Shown: piece by piece, positions 1 through 7,922 of the stretch | How positions within the stretch are numbered: position 1 is the stretch's first letter | Layout: every line of letters starts with the position of its first letter | NCBI GenBank assembly: GCA_965223435.1 | Contig: CBDCWQ010000021.1 | Location: 1,240,001-1,304,000 of the forward strand | Length of the DNA stretch: 64,000 nucleotides | Reading direction: 5' to 3' | From: CBDCWQ01 sp965223435 | GTDB taxonomy: Bacteria > Myxococcota > Kuafuiibacteriia > Kuafuiibacteriales > Kuafuiibacteriaceae | Notes under the pieces: generated by a model | What the model saw: only the letters and a program-made list of their open reading frames with translations | Databases searched by the model: none | Told to the model about the DNA's origin: nothing | Position numbers and translations under genes: made by a program

Positions 1-248
1 CCTGGGTCGAGGAACTTCAGCATCGTTCCCCGAAGCGGTGCGATATAGTTTGGATCGCTTGCATAAACTTCTTTGGGCATATCCAAAAAACGACGGCGGT
101 CTCGCTTCTTGTTGAAGTCCAAAAAGACCAACTTCACCCCGGTCGTATCGACCTGCCTTTGCCTCATTGTTGCACTGAGGGTCGGGAGATTCTCTGGGGG
201 TCTGCCCAGGCCGTAATCCTCGTTGCTTTCTCTGCCGACGGACACCAC
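1..248 (-). CDS. GNAT-like N-acetyltransferase, N-terminal part
   Basis: This gene runs off the left edge of the window, so only about 82 N-terminal residues are seen. Residues about 58-72 read VYASDPNYIAPLRG and are followed by a FLDP motif, which resembles the start of a GNAT-like family of roughly 380 residues found in deltaproteobacteria (recognised by eye). I chose the GTG start at 248 because a GGAG lies 8 nt upstream; an in-frame ATG at 269 would overlap the epimerase stop but has poor spacing. The 12-nt gap to the upstream epimerase gene suggests one operon. No substrate can be inferred. Confidence 0.55.
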   Translation of the reverse strand, partial: MVSVGRESNEDYGLGRPPENLPTLSATMRQRQVDTTGVKLVFLDFNKKRDRRRFLDMPKEVYASDPNYIAPLRGTMLKFLDP

Positions 249-259
249 GTTTGATTCTC

Positions 260-1243
260 CTACAGCCATCCTTGGTCTTTGTACCAAGCGAACGCCCGAA
301 AGACGCCTTCATTTAAGGGGACAGTGGGCTTGTATCCAAAGTCACGTTTTGCGGATTCATGCGTGCAGGTCCACGCTTTTTGTTTTCCCATGATGGCTTT
401 TTGGCGGTTGAGTATGCGGGCTTTGCCATCTACGCGAGAAAGGCATTCGCCAGCGACGGCCGCCAAGGGGACAAAAAATTCCGGAAGGTTCAATTCCTTG
501 ACCTTGCGCCCGCTTGCCTTGGCGATCTCTGACTGAAAGCCCCCCCACGAAATGGGGTTTCCGTCGCAGATAAAATAGCCTTGGCGCACGGTATGTTCCG
601 AAGTGGCTGCTCGGACGATGGCTTCGACGAGGTCGTCTACGTACACCACGGACATGGTACGGTCTCGATTGCCGTAAAACAGGCTCCAGCCCCGAGCCGC
701 CAGTTTGAAGATCTGAAAGTAGTCGATGTCGCCTGGCCCATAGACACCCCCGGGGCGGATGATGGTCCACGGCAACGAGGATGCTTCTACTTTTCGCTCG
801 GCCTCCAGCTTGCTTCGGCCGTAGTACTCCACCGGTTCTCTGGGGCGGGTTTCGTCGAGCGGTCCTGGGGTGGGGGTGGGCCCATATGAGGCCAAAGAAG
901 AAACGTGGACAAAACGGCGGATCGGCCGATCCTTGAGGACGGTCAGTAGGTTTTCCGTGGGCATGACGTTGGCCTCGTAAAAATCGCCTTTGGTCACCCC
1001 CTTGGTCGCCCCGGCCACATGAAAAACGTAGTCGGGCGCCACTTCTTCCACCGCTTGCGCCAATGAATCCAGGTCTTTGTAGTTGACTTGGTACCAGTCT
1101 TCGCCCTTGGGTTTGGGAGAGTGGGCGCGTTTGAGCGAAACCACTTGGGTACCCTCCGCGCGGAGGTGCGCCTGAAGCCGGCCTCCGATAAAGCCGCTTG
1201 CGCCGGTGATGAGCGCCAAACCCTTAGGTGACCCGTCAGGCAT
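260..1243 (-). CDS. NAD(P)-dependent epimerase/dehydratase (extended SDR)
   Basis: This is a 327-residue extended short-chain dehydrogenase/reductase of nucleotide-sugar epimerase or 3-beta-HSD type. The N-terminal Rossmann motif is ITGASGFIG (residues 12-20), and the catalytic YxxxK is Y141-GRS-K145, preceded by SSLASYG. The length is normal for a complete enzyme. The substrate is not predictable; these enzymes act on nucleotide sugars, sterol-like or dihydroflavonol-like substrates in the cytoplasm. The ATG start at 1243 has a GGAG about 10 nt upstream. It lies directly upstream of the GNAT gene and is probably co-transcribed with it. Confidence 0.85.
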   Translation of the reverse strand: MPDGSPKGLALITGASGFIGGRLQAHLRAEGTQVVSLKRAHSPKPKGEDWYQVNYKDLDSLAQAVEEVAPDYVFHVAGATKGVTKGDFYEANVMPTENLLTVLKDRPIRRFVHVSSLASYGPTPTPGPLDETRPREPVEYYGRSKLEAERKVEASSLPWTIIRPGGVYGPGDIDYFQIFKLAARGWSLFYGNRDRTMSVVYVDDLVEAIVRAATSEHTVRQGYFICDGNPISWGGFQSEIAKASGRKVKELNLPEFFVPLAAVAGECLSRVDGKARILNRQKAIMGKQKAWTCTHESAKRDFGYKPTVPLNEGVFRAFAWYKDQGWL

Positions 1244-1427
1244 CCCTGTTTGTCTCCATGTTCGCTCAGCTTGGCAACGCGGATCTTGGCGAAGTTGACC
1301 GATGGGCTCGGCTTGTCACCGTCTGTGGCCCCAGAATCGCTTGCGATTTTCGTTCGCGCGTACTAGCTTGCGCGTCCCTTTGGGCGCTCTGGTCGCCAGG
1401 GCCCTCAGCAAAAGCACGGAGTGAGCG

Positions 1428-1598
1428 ATGAACGATAAGACGGCGAAACTTATTCGAAAGTACGCTAATCGGACCGAGGAAGACCAGCGGGCTCTCACCC
1501 GTCGGTGGCTGGAAATGACCCAAGATCAGCGCCGCCGGTTCAGGCAGCGGATGTTGGTGCGGATCAACAAGGAAGAGACCGAAGCCACCTCCAACTAG
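1428..1598 (+). CDS. Small basic/charged protein, 56 aa
   Basis: This short open frame begins MNDKTAKLIRKYANRT and is rich in Arg, Gln and Glu, with a probable all-helical fold and no membrane segment. GGAG ends 6 nt before the ATG, a good ribosome binding site that supports translation. It stands alone between the divergent epimerase gene and the convergent lipoprotein gene. I do not recognise a family. The clean start signal and amphipathic composition favour a real gene over chance. Confidence 0.6.
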   Translation: MNDKTAKLIRKYANRTEEDQRALTRRWLEMTQDQRRRFRQRMLVRINKEETEATSN

Positions 1599-1625
1599 CG
1601 AAACCGGGGCTAGACCACCGAGTTT

Positions 1626-1645
1626 ACCTCTAGGGCCGGAGTAGG
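1626..1645. repeat. 20-bp direct repeat, copy 1
   Basis: This copy is identical to positions 4199-4218. It includes a minus-strand stop codon and the codons for LLRP, matching the end of the membrane protein gene at 4203. A tiny minus-strand frame (MAYIAAAHGMGGLLRP, with AGGA just upstream) ends here. Confidence 0.85.
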
Positions 1646-1727
1646 CCGCCCATGCCGTGAGCCGCCGCGATGTACGCCATTTCCTGGCGGTTCGTGGGCC
1701 CTCGTTGACCGATCGCTGCCGGATCAG

Positions 1728-4004
1728 TCAGTCCATTCTTCTCATCCAGTCCCCGTTGGGCCATGCCGCGGCGCACCAGTTGGCGATCCTTTGGAGCAAG
1801 GCCTGACTGACGCCCACCGACTTGAGTCTCGGGAGAAGTCGGTAGTAGGCGTCTGCATGATTGTAGCTTGGTTGATCAAACAAGTCCCCACTTCCCGTCC
1901 AATCTGCGGGTCGATGGTCGGCGCCCTCCAGTTTCCACCAGCGTCCACTTGAGTCGCCGGGGGCGCGTCGGGGCCATTGGGTGAGATCGTACTCTGGTTT
2001 GGTCTCGAGGGTATCCATGGCAGCAGACGTGATGGCTTCGAAGACTTCGACCCACAATCCGGGCCGAATATCATCCAACGCGGCATGGAGCGTTCGGTCC
2101 CCGCGGTCGTCGCTGTACAGTTGCCAGGGGTGGAGGAAACGGTGTTGCCAGCCGTAGTTCACGGGACCGTGGCCGTTGTCTCGGGCTTGGTAGGCTTTGA
2201 TCTTCGATTGAAAGAACCGTAGAGATTGCGGTTGCCCACTTTTTTCTGCCAGCAGTCGTATGAAGCGAAAGTGGTATGACCAATCGACGGGGCGTGTATC
2301 CCAGCCGAGTCGCATGCCAGAATTGAGCAGCATCTGGAGCTGGTACCAGACGCTGCTCTGAAACAAGCCCACCACTTCGCTTTGACCCGCATAATTTCGT
2401 TTATTGTCGGCTGTCATGTGTGGGGCATTGGCCCATACGCTTTGCCCATCAGAGGGCCAACCAAGCGCTTCTCCGTATTGGATGCCGCGTATTGGGGGGG
2501 CAACGACGCTGGGAAGCTGTTCGAGGCCGTATTCTTGGATCAGCTCCCAGTGTTTGACGCCGAGCCATTTAGCCAAACCGAGTTTGGCTTGCTCGCGAGA
2601 CAGGCCCGGCGCGATGGTGTCTATGGTGGCGCCATCGCGGGTTCGCCAGTTTCCGCCGCCGGTGTCGTCGGTCCGGCCGCGACTGATGAATTGGCGGGCG
2701 CCGTCATCTAAGTTTCCCACCGATGTGATGAGCGCCGCGGTGGGCTCCGCGACGAGGGCAGGCAGGTTTTTGCGCAAAGCCTGATATTTGGCGTGGGCCA
2801 CCCCCCCGGTGAAGTGGGATCCCCAGGCATCCAATGGGTGGACATGGGGTAACCAGGCGTTCCAATCTGGCAGTTGAACGGCAATGGGCATCTGGCGCAG
2901 GTTGAGGGTCTGTTCGGTGTGGGCAACTTCGCTCCACGAGGTACCAGGCGGCTTAAGATAGGGGAACATGTCTTGGTCTCGTTCAAGGACGGCCGAGAGT
3001 CCCGCACCTGCGGCCCATGCCTCCTTGGGTTGCGCATCCATCCCCGGCCCTGGCTGGTACGGTGGATTCCACGGACGGGCGCGGGCGGGCGAGGGCACAT
3101 CCAGGGTCCGGATGTAACTGGCAATGCTGGCCCCCTGCTTTAGGCTCAGGCCGTGGAACACGGAGCGTTGGATGATCGATTCATTGGAATAGTTGAAGTA
3201 CTTGAGGTCCCGGCCATCTTGGGCGTGGCAGTCGGCGCAGGCGGTCGATAGAGGGTCTCCGTTTGGGAGCTTCAAGAGGTCTCTTTGGTGCCACCAGCGC
3301 TCCCCTGCTTCGATGTCAGATGATACGGTGCTCGGGCTCTCCCAGTTTCGGGGATCGTCATCGTAAAACCGGGACGCTGCGAGCACCGGGTGGCCTCCCC
3401 TCAAGAAATTCAAGGCCAGTATTCGGTACCCTGAGGTGATTTGGTCGGTTCCGTTAAAGCGAAACACCAGGGTGTTCACTCCTGCTCGAATTCCACGCAC
3501 TGGAATGGTGAATCGCACCGTATGGTAGCCACCGCCGATGCCTCCGTAGCTTCGCTCGGGCTCATGGAGATCCACGGTATCGTTGGTGATGGGGAGCCAA
3601 GGGTGCTCGTTTATCTTGACACTCGCCTTGGCCTCCCCGACCCGATCGCTTAGGCCTTCTTCGTAACCGATACGATGTGCCTGCAAGAAAAGCGTGTCGA
3701 CGCCGGTGGCGTCGACGATGTCAATCGATATTTCTACGCTGGATAGGCCCGAGCCGAAGACTTCTATCGGAAGACGTATTCGGTCCTCGAGGGGCCGATC
3801 TTTAGGCCCGCAAGGAGGTGTGCATTCGCAATCGGATACGCAACAGTTGCAGTCTTCGGAGTAGGAGGTCTGGCTGTCACTCTGGTGAGGGGGCTCTGCC
3901 TCTGCGTCCGGTCCCTCGGTTTCTATCGCCTCCGGGCTGCCGATTCCCGCCCCACATCCGGCTACAAGGATGAAGAACAGGGGCGGCAGCGGCGCAGGGG
4001 TCAT
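1728..4004 (-). CDS. Secreted lipoprotein with a CxxCH cytochrome-type haem motif
   Basis: The frame is open further upstream, but the ATG at 4004 gives a lipoprotein signal peptide (MTPAPLPPLFFILVAGC, lipobox Cys17), so I place the start there (758 residues). A Cys-rich linker follows (CNCCVSDCECTPPCG). A probable beta-sandwich region comes next, then one CxxCH haem-binding site (CADCH, near residue 255), and a long C-terminal region rich in Trp, His and Pro with no repeats I recognise. A single-haem envelope electron-transfer or redox protein is the best inference. The gene is flanked by a 20-bp direct repeat, which suggests it was inserted next to the membrane protein gene. Confidence 0.7.
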   Translation of the reverse strand: MTPAPLPPLFFILVAGCGAGIGSPEAIETEGPDAEAEPPHQSDSQTSYSEDCNCCVSDCECTPPCGPKDRPLEDRIRLPIEVFGSGLSSVEISIDIVDATGVDTLFLQAHRIGYEEGLSDRVGEAKASVKINEHPWLPITNDTVDLHEPERSYGGIGGGYHTVRFTIPVRGIRAGVNTLVFRFNGTDQITSGYRILALNFLRGGHPVLAASRFYDDDPRNWESPSTVSSDIEAGERWWHQRDLLKLPNGDPLSTACADCHAQDGRDLKYFNYSNESIIQRSVFHGLSLKQGASIASYIRTLDVPSPARARPWNPPYQPGPGMDAQPKEAWAAGAGLSAVLERDQDMFPYLKPPGTSWSEVAHTEQTLNLRQMPIAVQLPDWNAWLPHVHPLDAWGSHFTGGVAHAKYQALRKNLPALVAEPTAALITSVGNLDDGARQFISRGRTDDTGGGNWRTRDGATIDTIAPGLSREQAKLGLAKWLGVKHWELIQEYGLEQLPSVVAPPIRGIQYGEALGWPSDGQSVWANAPHMTADNKRNYAGQSEVVGLFQSSVWYQLQMLLNSGMRLGWDTRPVDWSYHFRFIRLLAEKSGQPQSLRFFQSKIKAYQARDNGHGPVNYGWQHRFLHPWQLYSDDRGDRTLHAALDDIRPGLWVEVFEAITSAAMDTLETKPEYDLTQWPRRAPGDSSGRWWKLEGADHRPADWTGSGDLFDQPSYNHADAYYRLLPRLKSVGVSQALLQRIANWCAAAWPNGDWMRRMD

Positions 4005-4198
4005 TGGGCTTTCGCTCAAGCAAATCGTGTGCCAGGACAATCGTTCGTGTCGGCTCATGCGAATGGGTGCTCCCATGGGTCGGTTTGGACCTATGCAGGC
4101 GGAAGATGAGTGGGGCTTCAAAGACCCACCGGTCTCCACGAAAACCCAGGCCGTCGACGTTGACCGTCCACCGACTCACCATGGGTTTCGGTAGAATG

Positions 4199-4218
4199 AC
4201 CTCTAGGGCCGGAGTAGG
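4199..4218. repeat. 20-bp direct repeat, copy 2
   Basis: This is identical to 1626-1645. It overlaps the stop codon and last codons (LLRP) of the membrane protein gene at 4203-4943. Together the two copies bracket the cytochrome-type lipoprotein gene. Confidence 0.85.
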
Positions 4219-4943
4219 TCCGGCAAGACCTCAAAACCGAGTGCGTCTGCGGCAGAGGCCAGTTGGTGTCGGCTTTTGGAGCTCGCGACGCCCGCGGTCG
4301 CCAAGACCACCGCCAACGTGGCTAAGGTCACCAGGCCCGCGATGCGAAAGTTCCGTTGGGTCGCGGGAGACTTGAGGCTTCCTTTGAGTGTGGTCCACAC
4401 CGCGGCCGGCAGGGCACCCAAAAACAGCACCCAGCCGGCGAACCACAACGATTCGAGTGCCCGTGGCGCCAGTACGACGATCGGCGGGATACCGACGATC
4501 GCCGCCAATGCCGGGAGCACGAAGCTTGCGATGGTCCGTGGGATTTTAGGGTCCTTCGGCTTTTCGGCAAAATCGCATGCCAGGCGCAGGGCTTCGAAGA
4601 CCACGACCGAGCCGAGGGCCATAGCCGCATAGAGCAGCAACCAGCGTTCATCGATACGAAGTTGGTTCAAGGTGGTGACAAAGCGAGGCCACCTGACGAC
4701 CATGAACAAGACCGAACTTGCGGCGACGATGCCCAATATGGCTTCGGGGAGTCCTGCGCCCACTTTCCTAACGGCCATCAAGCGAAGTCCGGGGAACAAC
4801 CCAAGGAGGACCCGCGTGGTGGGCGAGGGACGCCATCTTGTCGGGCGGGGGCGCCGCGGCGTATAAAGAGGCTGGCTTCGCCCCTTGTGGTTCATGACCC
4901 CGCTGGATGAGCGCGCGGGCTTTTCGTCCGCTTGGTTTTTCAT
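4203..4943 (-). CDS. Integral membrane protein of unknown function
   Basis: About 45 polar, basic, Pro-rich N-terminal residues (including TPRRPRPTRW) are followed by roughly five hydrophobic segments, for example LLLYAAMALGSVVVFEAL and IASFVLPALAAIVGIPP, giving a 246-residue inner-membrane protein. I chose the ATG at 4943 because GAGG lies 6 nt upstream; the open frame extends to 5045 without a better signal. The topology recalls Yip1/RDD-like small membrane proteins, but no diagnostic motif is visible, so no function is assigned. It is separated from the upstream PBP gene by about 175 nt on the same strand. Confidence 0.7.
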   Translation of the reverse strand: MKNQADEKPARSSSGVMNHKGRSQPLYTPRRPRPTRWRPSPTTRVLLGLFPGLRLMAVRKVGAGLPEAILGIVAASSVLFMVVRWPRFVTTLNQLRIDERWLLLYAAMALGSVVVFEALRLACDFAEKPKDPKIPRTIASFVLPALAAIVGIPPIVVLAPRALESLWFAGWVLFLGALPAAVWTTLKGSLKSPATQRNFRIAGLVTLATLAVVLATAGVASSKSRHQLASAADALGFEVLPDLLRP

Positions 4944-5119
4944 CGTGCCCCTCGGCGAACGTAGGGCTAGGACCGCAACCCTCACCGAATTCTTCTCCCG
5001 TGCTTCTCGCCCCGGCGCACTTGAAGTGCGCTGCCCCGCGCCCACGGGGACCCCGGTGCGCGCTTAACCCCAGAGCTCACCGATCCGTGGGCTTAGGTAC
5101 TGCCGAGGGGTCTCGTTCG

Positions 5120-7696
5120 TCAATTGTCGATCATGAAGAACTCGTCGCTTCTCGCTTCGCCATCTCGGGCGGCATACTCCTTGGGCTCTTTGCCTTCCCG
5201 AAAGGCCTCCTCGACGGCTCCCGGGGTGGAGCGATGGGCCAACTTGCCGGTTTTAGGGTCGATACGGACCATCACGATGCCTTCGGGGGGCTCGAATTCA
5301 CCGGTCTTCTTTTTGATGGCGCCCTTCATGTAGTCGACCCATAAGGGCAGCGCCGCCCGCCCACCCTGCTCGTAGCGGCCCATGGGGGTCACATAGTCGT
5401 CGTAGCCCACCCAGACGGCTGTCGTGATGTCTCGGCTGAATCCCACAAACCAGGCGTCAAAGGAATCGTTGGTGGTGCCGGTCTTCCCTGCCACCGGTAC
5501 GCCGACTTTTTTCGCGCCCATGCCGGTGCCTTCGGTGACCACATTGCGCATGAGTTTGGTGATGAGAAATCCAGTCTGGCGATCGATCACTTGTTCGGTG
5601 GGTTTGCTGCTCCGTCGGAGTGCCCGTTGAATCTTGAGGGCGATGTCGCTCCACGGGTCTTGGTAGTAGCCTTGATCTAGAAGCACTTTCCCCTGAGCGT
5701 CGACGATGCGCGTGATCGCCCGCCTTTTGACCTTCGCCCCATAGTTGGAGAAAAGCTGGTAGACCTCGGTGAGCTCGCCCATCGTGACGCACGATGAGCC
5801 CAGGGCCAGGCCAAGTTCTTCACGCAGTTGCGACTTGATCCCGAGCTTCTTCGCGTACGCGATGCCGTGTTTGAGCCGCACGGCTTTGAGGATGCGAATG
5901 GCGGGCACGTTCATGGAGTTTTTGAGCGCGGTCCTCAGCGTGACTTCACCCTCAAACTGGACGTTGAAGTTGTTGGGTTTCCACCGCCGGGCGGCTGAGG
6001 GATCATCGAAGGTCATGGGGGCATCAAGTATTTTGGTCGACGCCGTCCACCCTCTGAGGTCGAGTGCCGCCGTATAGACAATGGGTTTGAAGGCAGATCC
6101 CGGCTGCCTGCACGCCTGCAACGCTCGGTTGAACTCACTGCGATCGTAAGAATAGCCCCCGAGCATTGCGAGGATGTAACCGCTTTTCGACTCCACCGAG
6201 ATGAGGGCCGTTTCTAAGTTGGGTTCTTGCTCGAGGGCTACGAGGGGGCGGTCGCGGTCTTTGGGAATGCTGCGAAGGTAGCTTAAAGCAAATCGGTCCT
6301 TCCTCAGATTCTTAAGATTGGTCCTGCGTACGAGCAGCGCGTCTCCACGTTTGAAGTTTGCGGGAATCTTTTTAAGGAGCCCCCGCTCAAACCAGACTTG
6401 AGGGTCGACCTTGCGCGCCCACCGCATGGCGGCGAGCGGAAGAATAGCCTTGTGGGGCCCCACCTGGAGCGAAATATTGTGGTTTTTGCGATCAATGCCC
6501 GTGATGACACCGACATAGAGTTCGCCCAGTTTGAGTTCCGAAAAACGCTCCGTTCTCAAGAGTTCTTTTTCATAAGCTTTGAGAAAATCGTTGACGGCTT
6601 TTTGGGTTTGGAGGCGGGCCAAGGGGCCTCTGTACCCCTGTCTTTTGTCGACCATGCGCAGCCGCTTGTACGCGGCGTCTTCCGCCAGGCGGTAACGCTC
6701 AACGTCTACGGTGGTCTCCACCGTGAGTCCGCCTCGGAGCAGGCGCTCTTCACCGAAGCGTTCGATCAAGGCGCGTCGAACGTGCTCGGTAAAGTAAGGC
6801 GCGACTTCTTTGGCAACATTGGGTACGCGGTAGATGACGATTTCGGTGCTTTTGGCTTCTTGGACCTCCGCCTCTGAAATGAACCCGCCGGCCAGCATCC
6901 GGCTGAGGACGTACTCGCGGCGTTTTCGCGCGCGCTCGGGGTGGGCAAAAGGAGAGTACCGAGAAGGCGCTTGCGGTAGGCCGGCAAGGAGAGCCATTTC
7001 AGCGAGGTTGAGGTTTCGAACCGGTTTGCGAAAGTAGTTCTGGGCGGCGGCAGCGACTCCATACGCGTTGTTCCCGAGGAAGATTTGGTTCAAGTAGATG
7101 GTGAGAATGTCTTTTTTGGTGAGCTTTTGTTCCAGGCGGCGCGCCAAAATGGCTTCCTTGATCTTGCGGGAGAGTTTCTTGGCGGTTCCCTCTCGGTAGC
7201 CCTCGGCCGATATCAGAAGCGATTTTGCCACCTGCTGGGTGATGGTGGAGCCCCCTTGCACCACCCGACCCGCCCTGAGATTGGCCATGGCTGCGCGCGC
7301 GATGCCCCAGTAGTCGATGCCGCCGTGTTCGAAAAACCTCGCGTCCTCGGAGGCGGTGAATGCCTGAATCAGCCGTGGCGGGAGCTCGTGATAAGGGAGC
7401 ACCGTCCGCCGTTCTTCATAAAACTCACCCAACAATTGCCCCGCTTGGCTGTAGACCGACGTGATGCCCTTGGGCTGGTAGTCTTCGAGTGATTGGAAGT
7501 CGGGCACCTCGCGGGCGAAAAACGCGTAGACGATGGCCCCGACCATACAGGCGCCGACTGCGGACACGCTCGCCAGAAACAGGACGACCCGCACTCCCCG
7601 ACGGCGCCAGGATCCCTTAGGGATTTCCCCTTCGTACGTAACCAGACCCATGTTGCCGGTGGGTGGGAGCATGCGCGGACCATCGCGGCTACGCAA
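5120..7696 (-). CDS. mrcA: Class A penicillin-binding protein (PBP1A-type)
   Basis: This is a bifunctional peptidoglycan glycosyltransferase/transpeptidase acting in the periplasm. An N-terminal transmembrane anchor (VVLFLASVSAVGACMVGAIVYAF) precedes the GT51 domain with its EDARFFEHGGIDYWG and GSTITQQVAK motifs. The transpeptidase domain has the SxxK serine in PGSAFKP (near residue 533), SMN (near 591) and KTGTTN (near 736). The 858 residues match PBP1A. The frame opens with TTG at 7696, and in-frame ATGs at 7672 and 7651 are alternatives; none has a strong ribosome binding site, so the exact start is uncertain. The enzyme elongates and cross-links glycan strands. Confidence 0.93.
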   Translation of the reverse strand: MRSRDGPRMLPPTGNMGLVTYEGEIPKGSWRRRGVRVVLFLASVSAVGACMVGAIVYAFFAREVPDFQSLEDYQPKGITSVYSQAGQLLGEFYEERRTVLPYHELPPRLIQAFTASEDARFFEHGGIDYWGIARAAMANLRAGRVVQGGSTITQQVAKSLLISAEGYREGTAKKLSRKIKEAILARRLEQKLTKKDILTIYLNQIFLGNNAYGVAAAAQNYFRKPVRNLNLAEMALLAGLPQAPSRYSPFAHPERARKRREYVLSRMLAGGFISEAEVQEAKSTEIVIYRVPNVAKEVAPYFTEHVRRALIERFGEERLLRGGLTVETTVDVERYRLAEDAAYKRLRMVDKRQGYRGPLARLQTQKAVNDFLKAYEKELLRTERFSELKLGELYVGVITGIDRKNHNISLQVGPHKAILPLAAMRWARKVDPQVWFERGLLKKIPANFKRGDALLVRRTNLKNLRKDRFALSYLRSIPKDRDRPLVALEQEPNLETALISVESKSGYILAMLGGYSYDRSEFNRALQACRQPGSAFKPIVYTAALDLRGWTASTKILDAPMTFDDPSAARRWKPNNFNVQFEGEVTLRTALKNSMNVPAIRILKAVRLKHGIAYAKKLGIKSQLREELGLALGSSCVTMGELTEVYQLFSNYGAKVKRRAITRIVDAQGKVLLDQGYYQDPWSDIALKIQRALRRSSKPTEQVIDRQTGFLITKLMRNVVTEGTGMGAKKVGVPVAGKTGTTNDSFDAWFVGFSRDITTAVWVGYDDYVTPMGRYEQGGRAALPLWVDYMKGAIKKKTGEFEPPEGIVMVRIDPKTGKLAHRSTPGAVEEAFREGKEPKEYAARDGEARSDEFFMIDN

Positions 7697-7838
7697 GGTT
7701 TCTTCAGGCCCAATGGTCCATGAAGAGGGAGAAAGTTTGTCCGTATAAACCCGTATATGCGTTTGACGTCCAGACCACGCAATGCCGCCGGAATGACCCT
7801 ATGTGGCCGCGGACCGCCCGCGGCCCGGATGGGGCAGT

Positions 7839-7869
7839 GGGGGAGATCTCCGGGCGGTGGATCTCCCCC
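7839..7869. promoter_or_regulatory. Perfect 10-bp inverted repeat between divergent genes
   Basis: GGGGGAGATC and GATCTCCCCC are separated by 11 nt in the intergenic space between the PBP gene and the aglZ-like gene. There is no T-run, so this is more likely an operator or structured leader than a terminator. Its role is unknown. Confidence 0.45.
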
Positions 7870-7922
7870 CCACGCGAACTCACATTGATCGAGAATTGTC
7901 GCGGGGTTAGCGTCTTAGTTCT

